A DNA stretch of 64,000 nt. Origin: UBA8752 sp002172485 (GTDB lineage Bacteria > Bacteroidota > Bacteroidia > Flavobacteriales_D > Sanyastnellaceae). The first letter of the stretch is position 1; every line of letters starts with the position of its first letter. The stretch covers positions 1 through 64,000 of the forward strand of contig JBELJZ010000009.1 of the NCBI GenBank assembly GCA_042089915.1, read 5' to 3'. Under the pieces are notes generated by a model, which was given only the letters and a program-made list of their open reading frames with translations, was not told the DNA's origin and ran no database searches. Positions 37,321-45,195 of this stretch are shown here, piece by piece. The translations under genes were made by a program, and so were the position numbers.

Positions 37321-38704
37321 CGTAGTGCGTCCGACGCCGATCGTTGGAATCCTGCTCCCTGAAAATCAAATCCACGCCGTGGCACCGTTGGTATTCCCGG
37401 TTGACCTCCCGGATGAACTGTGCCCGTCTGGCGCGACGTGACTCCGAAGAAAGCTGATTGTCCAATTCGAGGTGAGCATTGAGCTCCGCACTCGACATCA
37501 CCACCATGCCCAACGCCTCCAGCGCATCGACTTCGGGATTCGATCGCGTTTTCGCTGCAAACGACACCTGCCTTTCCGGGGGAGAAGGCAACGGCATGTC
37601 AGTCGCCTGTGGCTTCACCGCGGATGATCCTGTGCTCTCCAACGACACCGGCACCTGACGCCGCCGCCCAACGGCCCAGCCCACGACCAGCCCAAAACCC
37701 AAAGTCAACAGGATCAGACCCCGTTCCCACAGCCAGCCTGCACCGGCCTCTCTTCCGGCGTCCGAGACCGAGGGAGACATGGGGGTCATCAACGCGGTCG
37801 GCTGCATGGCCCTCGTCGCGCCCTCAAACAACTCCCCCACATCCAAGGACGTGAGCTGCACCGGTTCGCCCACATCGGAAGGACGCCACCACTGGATTTG
37901 ATTGCCGCGCCCCATTGTCACCAACACGCCATCTGGCTCCGGTTTGAGCTGGGCGAGATCCGTTCGCAACCAATCGGTCGTCAATACCGCCTTTAAATCT
38001 GCTTTTCGGATCACGACACTTTGATGTTGGCGCACCCACAACACGTAGTCTTCCGTCTCCAAGGTGGCCGCATTGCTTCCCGGGTGAAACGAGCTGAACA
38101 CTTCTGTCAACCGTCCGAGAGGCTCCCATTGGTAGGACGTCAAATCCAATTCCCAAACCACCCCATCGTCGGGATCCTGCTCCGTTTCATGAGATACAGC
38201 CACCACGGAGGACATGTCACCCGTCAGCCAGCACCCCGACGCTTTGACAAACCCCGGACCGATTCCCATGGCCAAACGCTCCCACTCTCCTGTTGCCGGG
38301 CTGAACTCAATGAGCTTGGCGTGCTGCTCCCAGAAGCCAAGTCCTCCGAGCGCCATCAGCCTGCCCCTGTAGCTGAATTCATAAGCTCCATAATTGAACC
38401 CAATGTTGTGACTCCGGCTCAAATTGAAACCAGCCGAATCCAAGACGAGTCGCAAGTCCCCCATGCGATGCCAAAGGTCACCGGCCCCACGCGGGCGCTT
38501 CACGTCGTCCCCGTCTACTCGGACGCAAATCCAATCCAAGCCTGTGTCTGTAGCCGCCAATTGGCGACCGAACTCCACTGCGTCAGAAATGTTCTCTTGG
38601 GCCAGCCAAACCTCTGGATCCATGCGCTTCGACATGTCTTGAGCGGGGATCTCGATGTACGAGACCCCGAGCAGCATGGAGAGCACGAATATGTTCAACT
38701 TCAT
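37304..38704 (-). CDS. Kelch-like periplasmic domain, one membrane helix, cytoplasmic tail
   Basis: The start at 38704 gives 466 residues with a signal peptide (KLNIFVLSMLLGVSYIEIPAQ). Residues about 30-310 show propeller-type repeats (LMALGGLGFWEQHAKLIEFS, SSVVAVSHETEQD, YQWEPLGRL). One membrane helix follows (GLILLTLGFGLVVGWAV). The last 100 residues are cytoplasmic, charged and helical (SSESRRARRAQFIREVNREY, then DRRRTHYVIRPH), and look like a winged-helix or partner-binding element. The architecture suggests a membrane-spanning sensor, but this is inference. Confidence 0.65.
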   Translation of the reverse strand: MKLNIFVLSMLLGVSYIEIPAQDMSKRMDPEVWLAQENISDAVEFGRQLAATDTGLDWICVRVDGDDVKRPRGAGDLWHRMGDLRLVLDSAGFNLSRSHNIGFNYGAYEFSYRGRLMALGGLGFWEQHAKLIEFSPATGEWERLAMGIGPGFVKASGCWLTGDMSSVVAVSHETEQDPDDGVVWELDLTSYQWEPLGRLTEVFSSFHPGSNAATLETEDYVLWVRQHQSVVIRKADLKAVLTTDWLRTDLAQLKPEPDGVLVTMGRGNQIQWWRPSDVGEPVQLTSLDVGELFEGATRAMQPTALMTPMSPSVSDAGREAGAGWLWERGLILLTLGFGLVVGWAVGRRRQVPVSLESTGSSAVKPQATDMPLPSPPERQVSFAAKTRSNPEVDALEALGMVVMSSAELNAHLELDNQLSSESRRARRAQFIREVNREYQRCHGVDLIFREQDSNDRRRTHYVIRPH

Positions 38705-38844
38705 GATTGTCTGAATTTTCCATCTCGCAACCGCATCCGTGCAAACGTATTCTGCCACGACTTGTTTCCACGTTATGCAATTGCGAAATCACACAATCAC
38801 CACCTTGATTTCATGCGCATTATCCCCTAGCCCACATTCATCGC

Positions 38845-39750
38845 ATGGCCCTTCGCATCGCACACGACTCCACGTATTCTCACCCCATTCCAGAGAACCA
38901 CAGGTTTCCGATGGAGAAGTACACGCTGCTGCATGGTCAGCTCATGCTGGAAGGGTTGGCCGATCCGCGCCACTGGATCGCTCCAACCCCCATGGAGCCA
39001 GAGGACATCTTGCGCACCCACGACGCACGTTATTGGACTGCACTGGAACATGGCGGGTTGAGTGCCGCAGATGAACGTCGGTCTGGCTTCAAATGGTCAC
39101 CTCAGCTCGTGTTGCGCGAGCGCATCATCATGCAAGGCACCCTCGAATGCGCCAAAATCGCAGCAAACGGTGGAGTCGGACTCAACATCGCTGGCGGAAC
39201 CCACCACGCGTTTGCGCACCGTCCCGAGGGATTCTGCCTGCTCAATGATTTGATCCTGGCTGCAGATTGGCTTCATGCGCACAGAATGGCACATCGCATC
39301 TTGGTTGTGGATCTCGATGTGCATCAGGGAAACGGCACAGCGGCGCTCGCTGAGCAGCGCGATCACGTTTATGCATTCAGCATGCACGGCGCAAGCAATT
39401 ACCCCTTTCACAAGGAAAACAGCGACTTGGACATCGCACTCCCAGACGGCACAGAAGATGCCGAATACCTCCATCTCCTCTCGGAAGGCTTGAGCCAGGC
39501 ATTTTCAGAGTGTGATCCCGACGTCGTCCTGTTCCAATGCGGTGTCGATGTGCTGGACTCCGACAAACTCGGGAAACTCGGACTGACAATGGAAGGATGC
39601 AGAAAGCGGGACGACATGGTTTTTGAAGCCTGCCAGTCACACGATGTTGGGGTGGCCTGCGCCATGGGAGGCGGCTACTCAGAAGACATCAACCGCATCG
39701 TCGAAGCCCACATGCAGACTTTTCGATCCGCGCGGGACCATTGGACCTGA
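38845..39750 (+). CDS. Histone deacetylase family (class II-like) deacetylase
   Basis: A 301-residue arginase/deacetylase-fold protein. The zinc site is in VVDLDVHQGNGTA (Asp and His) with a second Asp in FQCGVDVLDSDKLGKL. IAGGTHHAF holds the catalytic His pair and AMGGGYS the Gly-rich loop. Bacterial members deacetylate polyamines, acetoin-pathway proteins or other acyl-lysine or acyl-amine substrates; the one used here is unknown. Transcribed alone, divergent from the kelch-like protein. Confidence 0.94.
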   Translation: MALRIAHDSTYSHPIPENHRFPMEKYTLLHGQLMLEGLADPRHWIAPTPMEPEDILRTHDARYWTALEHGGLSAADERRSGFKWSPQLVLRERIIMQGTLECAKIAANGGVGLNIAGGTHHAFAHRPEGFCLLNDLILAADWLHAHRMAHRILVVDLDVHQGNGTAALAEQRDHVYAFSMHGASNYPFHKENSDLDIALPDGTEDAEYLHLLSEGLSQAFSECDPDVVLFQCGVDVLDSDKLGKLGLTMEGCRKRDDMVFEACQSHDVGVACAMGGGYSEDINRIVEAHMQTFRSARDHWT

Positions 39751-39781
39751 CTGCCAACAACAGACCGTCCAACCCAACCGG

Positions 39782-40360
39782 TCAATCCAGCAGGTGGCCT
39801 GTGATTTCCGCCTTGGCCTTCAGGTAAGCCGCATTGTCGACCGTCTGGGGCACCTGCACTGCAAGTCGACGAACAGTCAGCCCCGCCTGTTCGAGGGCCG
39901 TCACCTTTTCCGGATTGTTGGTCAACAGCTCGATGTCTTGCACACCGAGGTGTTTCAGGATGTGGATCGCCGCCTCATAATCTCGACCATCCGCCTGGTG
40001 GCCACGGGCCTCGTTGGCCTCGAAGGTGTTCATCCCCTCGTCTTGAAGATTGTAGGCCCTCAGTTTCTCGACAAGGCCAATGCCCCTCCCCTCTTGGCGG
40101 AGATAAATGAGGACACCCCCATGGGCTTTGAAATGCGCCAGCGCTTGGTGCAATTGCGGGCCGCAATCGCAACGGGCACTCCCAAACACATCACCTGTCA
40201 TGCACTCGCTGTGTACCCTCACGGGCACAGGCCGGTCCTCTGGAGCGTCCAGACCACGGTGCAACACCACATGCGGGAACCGATCCCCCTCCGCTCCGAA
40301 AGCAGTGATGGTGTATTCTCCCCACGATGAGGGAAGGCGGCTGGACACCAGGCATTCCAT
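39782..40360 (-). CDS. ribA: GTP cyclohydrolase II, stand-alone
   Basis: The start at 40360 gives 192 residues, the normal length for single-domain RibA, which opens GTP to the first riboflavin precursor. All three zinc cysteines are present in SECMTGDVFGSARCDCG (Cys53, 64 and 66), as are LRQEGRGIGL, AYNLQDEGMNTFEAN and LLTNNPEKV. The bifunctional RibB fusion elsewhere in this window has lost these residues, so this gene probably supplies the activity. Convergent with the deacetylase gene. Confidence 0.95.
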   Translation of the reverse strand: MECLVSSRLPSSWGEYTITAFGAEGDRFPHVVLHRGLDAPEDRPVPVRVHSECMTGDVFGSARCDCGPQLHQALAHFKAHGGVLIYLRQEGRGIGLVEKLRAYNLQDEGMNTFEANEARGHQADGRDYEAAIHILKHLGVQDIELLTNNPEKVTALEQAGLTVRRLAVQVPQTVDNAAYLKAKAEITGHLLD

Positions 40361-40410
40361 GGTACGAAAGTAGTCTCCCGCGCCGCGATAGGCACGACCA
40401 AGGCCCCGAA

Positions 40411-40448
40411 CAAAACAGAAGGGCCGCCTCGTTTCCGAAGCGGCCCTT
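40411..40448 (-). terminator. Rho-independent terminator after the plastocyanin-repeat protein gene
   Basis: A perfect 9-bp stem (AAGGGCCGC / GCGGCCCTT) with a 12-base loop is followed on the minus strand by CTGTTTTG. It separates the gene ending at 40475 from ribA. Confidence 0.75.
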
Positions 40449-40474
40449 CCACTCATTCGTTCAGCGTGTCACAA

Positions 40475-43400
40475 TCACTCGCAAGGCTGGCCGAAGGAAC
40501 CGAGGAGGATGAGCAGGTCACCCACAGCCGTGGTTCCATCCCCATCCATGTCGGTCGGGCAATCGGAATTTCCCGAGAATTCACAGGAGCCGTCCTCCAT
40601 GTTCGCAGCCGAATTGAAGTTGTCTGCATCCGTGTACGTGCAGCCAAATACGACAGGCGTCGTGCAAGAGCCATCGTCCTCACCCGCGTATGGGCTGAAC
40701 TCGAAGCTCAGCGGATCCGTACAACCTGAGCAGGCCGTACAGCTGTTCATGCAGACCACATTCAACACCATATCGGAACCGGCCACAATCACCTCGCGGT
40801 TGAATACACCTTGGCCGTTGTCCGCGCCGCACTCAGCCGGAACAGTCTCCTGACCCTCCCAAGTGTTGCCGTTGATGTAGATAAACTGGTGTGCACCGTT
40901 GCTGAGCTGCAGGGTGTACTGGTAGAGACCGAAGCCCGGCGTCGTCATCGCCGTGCCGGCGGGATTCCAGCCCTGGAAGGAACCGGCCACGTGCACACCA
41001 TCAGTGGACACCATTTGCTGGTTCATGTCAAGGCGAAGCGTCACGAGGTAGGCACATGAACCGTCGTCCACATTGGCGTTCATGTCGTAGTTCTGTGCGT
41101 TCTCATCGGTACAACCCGGGCTCACGCCACAGGAGTAGCAGCTGTTATAGCAGACCACATCCAACACGAGATCGGACGTCAGGTTGAAGCCGCGATTGGC
41201 GAACCCGTCATTTGGGTTCCAGTCGCAGACGTCGCCCACAGTGAGGTCCTCCTGCATGTCCCAACCGTTGATGGTGAATTTGTACTCGTGCTCACCGCCT
41301 GTAAGGGGCAAAGTCAAGGTCCAGACTCCGTCCATGTCATCATCGGACATCGGGTTACACGCACCACACCATCCATTGAAAACACCGTTGACGTATGCCA
41401 CATCCGTCTCACTCACGGCAGTAGTGGACAGGTCCACCTGGAAGGTGACGTTGTATTGGCAGGAACCGTCATCCACCGTGGCGATCGAAGCGTAATTGAC
41501 TGCATTCGGGTCGGTACACCCGGAAATGTCTCCATCGCCTTCACAGTTGGAACAGCTGTTCCAGCACACCACCGGCTCGACCTGGTTGCCGAAGAGCTGC
41601 AGCACACGGTTGGTGTAGCCGAAGTTCTCGGTCACACATCCTCCGATGCCAGCGAGGTTCTCCTCAGCGGACCAACCGTTGATGGTGAACTTGTATTCGT
41701 AGTAATCACTGGTGAGTGCAATGTCCGTCTGGTAGATACCGTCGCCGTCGTCATCCAACATCACATTGCACGTACCGCACCAACCGTTGAACTCGCCATT
41801 CACGTAGACCGAGTCGCCATCAGCGAACGCGTATTCGTTCATGTTGACGGTCAGGGACACATCGTAAATGCAGCTGCCGTCATTGGCCGTGGCCGTGGCG
41901 TCATAGTTGCTGGCCGAGTCGTCGTTACAACCTGCGACATCAGCGGGGCCGATGCACGCCTGGCAAGAAGCCCAGCACACGGTATCGAGAACAAATGCAT
42001 GCGTTCCAACCACGTTCAGGTCGCGGTTGGTGAATCCACCTTCCTTCACCACACAGGGGCCAATCGGGTCGTCGCCGGGTGCGAGGTCCTCTTCGTCTGC
42101 CCATGCGTCCACTTGGAACTTGTAACGGTAGTTCTCGCCCTGGGGCAGGGTGACATTCGTGGTCCAGATGCCGTCCATGTCGTCGTCGGTCATTTGGTTG
42201 CAGTCGCCGCAGAACTCATTCCACGTGCCAGAAACGTTGACGAATTCGAAGGCGGCACCGTAGTTGGTCATGTCCACGCTAAAAGTCACTTCAGTGCTAT
42301 CCGGCGAGGTGGACGGTTGAGCCTCACAGGTTCCGTCGGTGCTGCACTGTCCGAAACAGGTGCTGATGGTGGTATTCTCCGTGACCGAATCCAAAATCCG
42401 GTCATCGAAGTTGATCGGGTCGGAACAGGGCAGACCAACGAGGTTCTCTTTGGCTCCCCAATCTCCGCCGTCATTGGGGCTGTTGAGGAAGACATAGTTG
42501 CCAGACAGGCCTGCGGCCACATTGACTGTCACCGTGTAGGTTCCGTCTCCGTCCGTATCGGACATGGCGTGGGCCAAGGCATCACCGAAGACGCCTCCGC
42601 CGAGGTACATGCCGTTCGGTCCCACCGTGATGTTCTCGGTGTTCACGTTGAAGGTCACGTCGAAGGTGTCATTGGTGCCTCCATCACCATCACAGGCGTC
42701 GCAGCTGTTGTAGCACACCACCGGTAGGGTGGCGTCACCGGCCACGATATAGGAGCGGTTGACGAAGCCATCGATGGTGCTCGTGCAAGAATCGCCATCG
42801 GCCAACACCTCCTGTTCGGTCCAGCCGTCCAAGGTGAACTTGTATTCGATGGTGTCTGCAGCAATGTCCACCGACACGGAGTACACTCCGTCTCCATCGG
42901 AGTCGGACATTGGGTTGCAGCCACCACACCAGTCGTTGAAGGTGCCGTTGAGATTGACCACGCCGAAATCTCCGTCGAAGTTGTTCATGTCCACTTGGAA
43001 CGTCACGTTGAAGGTCTCCGCTGGCGGGGGCGGGGGAGAGCAGGCCACGTCACACGTGCCGAAGCAGTACTCCACCGTTGTCGGTGCGGTCACGGCCGGC
43101 AGGAAGCGGTCATTGAAGTTGTCAGGGTCTGCGCAAGACAAACCGGCCAGGTCTTCTTTGGTGCCCCAGTCCCCACCATGTGTCGGGCTATTGAAGAACA
43201 CCCAGTTGCCTGACTCTCCTTCTCCCAAGTCCACGGTCACGGACCAATTGTTGCCGCCATTGTCGGTCATGGCGTAGGCGTCAGACCCTCCGAGGAAGCC
43301 GCCACCGACATACATGCCGTTCGGACCGACCGTGATGTTGTCCGTATTCACAGAGAAGGTCACCGCGTGGAAGACGGAGGGCGGCGGAGTGCAGCTGCCG

Positions 43401-44638
43401 TCCGTGGTGCACTCGCCGAAGCAGGTGTTGACCACGTGATCCTCCGTGATGTTGCTCAACAAGCGATCATTGAACTCACCGTCTGCACAATCTTGACCTG
43501 AGAGGTCTTCTTTGCAGCTCCAGTCTCCACAGTTGCCATTGAGGAACGTGTAGTTGCCGGTGTAGGGGGCGATCACCTCCTTGGTGATGGTCCAAATCCC
43601 GTCTCCGTCGTCGTCGGACATCGGATTGTCTCCAGCATACCCAAAATCGGCACCTCCCGCGAGAAAGACGCCATCAGGAGAAACCGTCTCATTGGCCATG
43701 TTGACATTGAACGTGACATTCACGTAGTCCACCTCGGTCGTCACTCCTGAGCCGTCATTCCAGAAGTAGATATTGTCCAGATAAACATCCCACGGGTCAC
43801 CATTGGCAGAACCATCGGCATTGAACTGCCCGTCAAACTTCATCTCGTCGACATTGTCCCAGGTCATTCCTTCAAAGCTGGCTTTGGGAATGTCGACGCT
43901 GTTCCAAGATCCCGGTGTCATCGGCACTTCCACAAGCCATTCGCCAGTGCCAGTGCCGCTGTTGATCGGTGTGACCTTCAACATGCGTGCATTGTCCGCG
44001 GGGACCCAAACGTCCACGTGAAGGTGCGTCATGCCCGAAAGGTTGGACGACGTCAGGTCCGTTCCTTGGTAGTTGAAATTGCTGTAATGGAGCACTGTAT
44101 TCCCCGTACCCGGATCGAAGTTCTCGTTCACTGAACCGGACTGCCACCAGTACGGGTTGTAATTCGTCGCGATGTCCGTGTAGGCGCCACTGTACACAGA
44201 GGCCACATCTGCTTCGGGCAGTGTGGGATCCGCCGCATTGTCGACCGGGCTGTTGACCGAGGAGGCTGCTTCAACCACAATCGTTCCCACCATGCCGTTG
44301 GCCGCATGCGAGCCAATGCTGCAATCGTACTGGTAAGTACCGGGGGTATTCAACGTGATGGTCCCCATGCACACTCCACCCGGGGCGCCACTGTTGGCTC
44401 CCAATGAGAAAGTCTCCGGATTGCTCCAAGCATCTCCAAGCGTACTTGCCGTTCCGTTGACGTTGTGAAAGCCACCCTCATTTTGGAAGGCAATGGTTTC
44501 TCCGGCCGTGACCGTGAGGGTCGACGGAATGTAGTAGTAGTTACCAGCAAGGACGGTATGGTCCGCACCAGTGCAGTCTTGTGCTTGACCGAGGCCATAG
44601 CTGAAAACTGCAATGCAAAGCAGCAAAAGGTTACGCAT
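40475..44638 (-). CDS. Giant secreted protein: plastocyanin-like domain, carbohydrate-binding-like domain, eight tandem beta domains
   Basis: The start at 44638 gives a signal peptide (RNLLLLCIAVFSYGLGQAQ) and 1387 residues. First is a cupredoxin of about 105 residues with the type 1 copper set: His in GGFHNVNG, then Cys, His and Met in YDCSIGSHAANGM. Next is a domain of about 170 residues like those in flavobacterial glycan-binding proteins (YWWQSGSVNENFD ... WDVYLDNIYFW). Eight tandem E-set/CBM48-like domains of about 110 residues follow in two subtypes, one with VYVNGEFNGWCGTCN and YEYKFTINGW, the other with GPNGMYVGGG and FNSPTHGGDWGTKEDL. Five GCTD-type Cys repeats are interspersed or terminal. 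It ends with the dockerin-like module DMDGDGTTAVGDLLILLGSF and a final Cys. No catalytic motif is seen. Confidence 0.85.
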   Translation of the reverse strand: MRNLLLLCIAVFSYGLGQAQDCTGADHTVLAGNYYYIPSTLTVTAGETIAFQNEGGFHNVNGTASTLGDAWSNPETFSLGANSGAPGGVCMGTITLNTPGTYQYDCSIGSHAANGMVGTIVVEAASSVNSPVDNAADPTLPEADVASVYSGAYTDIATNYNPYWWQSGSVNENFDPGTGNTVLHYSNFNYQGTDLTSSNLSGMTHLHVDVWVPADNARMLKVTPINSGTGTGEWLVEVPMTPGSWNSVDIPKASFEGMTWDNVDEMKFDGQFNADGSANGDPWDVYLDNIYFWNDGSGVTTEVDYVNVTFNVNMANETVSPDGVFLAGGADFGYAGDNPMSDDDGDGIWTITKEVIAPYTGNYTFLNGNCGDWSCKEDLSGQDCADGEFNDRLLSNITEDHVVNTCFGECTTDGSCTPPPSVFHAVTFSVNTDNITVGPNGMYVGGGFLGGSDAYAMTDNGGNNWSVTVDLGEGESGNWVFFNSPTHGGDWGTKEDLAGLSCADPDNFNDRFLPAVTAPTTVEYCFGTCDVACSPPPPPAETFNVTFQVDMNNFDGDFGVVNLNGTFNDWCGGCNPMSDSDGDGVYSVSVDIAADTIEYKFTLDGWTEQEVLADGDSCTSTIDGFVNRSYIVAGDATLPVVCYNSCDACDGDGGTNDTFDVTFNVNTENITVGPNGMYLGGGVFGDALAHAMSDTDGDGTYTVTVNVAAGLSGNYVFLNSPNDGGDWGAKENLVGLPCSDPINFDDRILDSVTENTTISTCFGQCSTDGTCEAQPSTSPDSTEVTFSVDMTNYGAAFEFVNVSGTWNEFCGDCNQMTDDDMDGIWTTNVTLPQGENYRYKFQVDAWADEEDLAPGDDPIGPCVVKEGGFTNRDLNVVGTHAFVLDTVCWASCQACIGPADVAGCNDDSASNYDATATANDGSCIYDVSLTVNMNEYAFADGDSVYVNGEFNGWCGTCNVMLDDDGDGIYQTDIALTSDYYEYKFTINGWSAEENLAGIGGCVTENFGYTNRVLQLFGNQVEPVVCWNSCSNCEGDGDISGCTDPNAVNYASIATVDDGSCQYNVTFQVDLSTTAVSETDVAYVNGVFNGWCGACNPMSDDDMDGVWTLTLPLTGGEHEYKFTINGWDMQEDLTVGDVCDWNPNDGFANRGFNLTSDLVLDVVCYNSCYSCGVSPGCTDENAQNYDMNANVDDGSCAYLVTLRLDMNQQMVSTDGVHVAGSFQGWNPAGTAMTTPGFGLYQYTLQLSNGAHQFIYINGNTWEGQETVPAECGADNGQGVFNREVIVAGSDMVLNVVCMNSCTACSGCTDPLSFEFSPYAGEDDGSCTTPVVFGCTYTDADNFNSAANMEDGSCEFSGNSDCPTDMDGDGTTAVGDLLILLGSFGQPCE
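40735..43735 (-). repeat. Eight tandem protein-level repeats of about 110 residues
   Basis: Shared frame: VTFxVxMN at the start, G(x)FN(G/D)WCGxCNxM(S/L)DDDGDG in the first third, YEYKFTINGW in the middle and VVCWNSCxxC at the end. Subtypes appear to alternate in the first half (units 1, 2 and 4 versus 3), while units 5-7 are one subtype and unit 8 is divergent. Bases are much less conserved than residues. Confidence 0.8.
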
Positions 44639-44692
44639 AATGTTCAGGTTACAATAAGGTGATGTTTGAGTAGGCAATATAAAACGGTGACT

Positions 44693-44707
44693 GTGTACAT
44701 CGTACAC
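44693..44707. promoter_or_regulatory. Palindrome upstream of the plastocyanin-repeat gene, possible operator
   Basis: A perfect inverted repeat GTGTAC-ATC-GTACAC lies 55-69 bp before the ATG at 44638, a distance compatible with a regulator site near the promoter. No regulator is known for it. Confidence 0.3.
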
Positions 44708-44824
44708 CAACTCTACTGTCCCATTCTCCAAAAGGCCCGCCTCATGCCGGACCAATGGGCGAAACCCCCCGTAATCCCTGTGCTCCTGCGCAAACCGGAT
44801 GGACGAGGACGTATACAAACTCAC

Positions 44825-45169
44825 TTACACGGAGCGCTGCATGCCGCCTTCACGAATGGCCAGATTCAGCAACCCGGCCAACACCAAACTGACGAGGTGG
44901 ATCCAGTGTCGATTCAATCCCCGGCGGGAGGTGCACTGGGAACGCAAGATGGCCAACACCATGCTGATGAAGGGCACGAAAAAGAGGGCAAGAAAACTCA
45001 ACACGGCCCCCAGCAGGACGCATGGGCGGCGGCCCCAACAAAGATGCCATGTCCGGTCGCTCAAGTGACCGATGATGGGGTGGACAAACAGGCCCCTGAG
45101 CAAGGCGGCGAGCCACAACAGGGAAATGTTGTACTTGGAGGCAGGCCGAGGGCACCAAATGCAATCCAA
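44825..45169 (-). pseudogene. Remnant of an MFS sugar-type transporter
   Basis: The 114-codon frame contains LLWLAALLRGLFVHPIIGHL and SDRTWHLCWGRRPCVLLGAV, then SFLALFFVPF. This closely resembles the second to fourth helices and the SDRT-WGRR loop of MFS transporters of the glycoside/sucrose type. A full gene is about 450 residues; here both ends are missing and the flanking frames do not restore them. The piece lies between two secreted-protein genes on the same strand. A short functional membrane protein is less likely. Confidence 0.55.
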
Positions 45170-45195
45170 ACGACCTAGGTCTGACTGTTTGATGG

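Noticed and set aside
40735..43735. CRISPR-like or DNA-level tandem repeat
   Set aside because: The periodicity of about 330 bp is at protein level. Bases diverge, there are no short identical repeats with unique spacers, and no cas genes are present.
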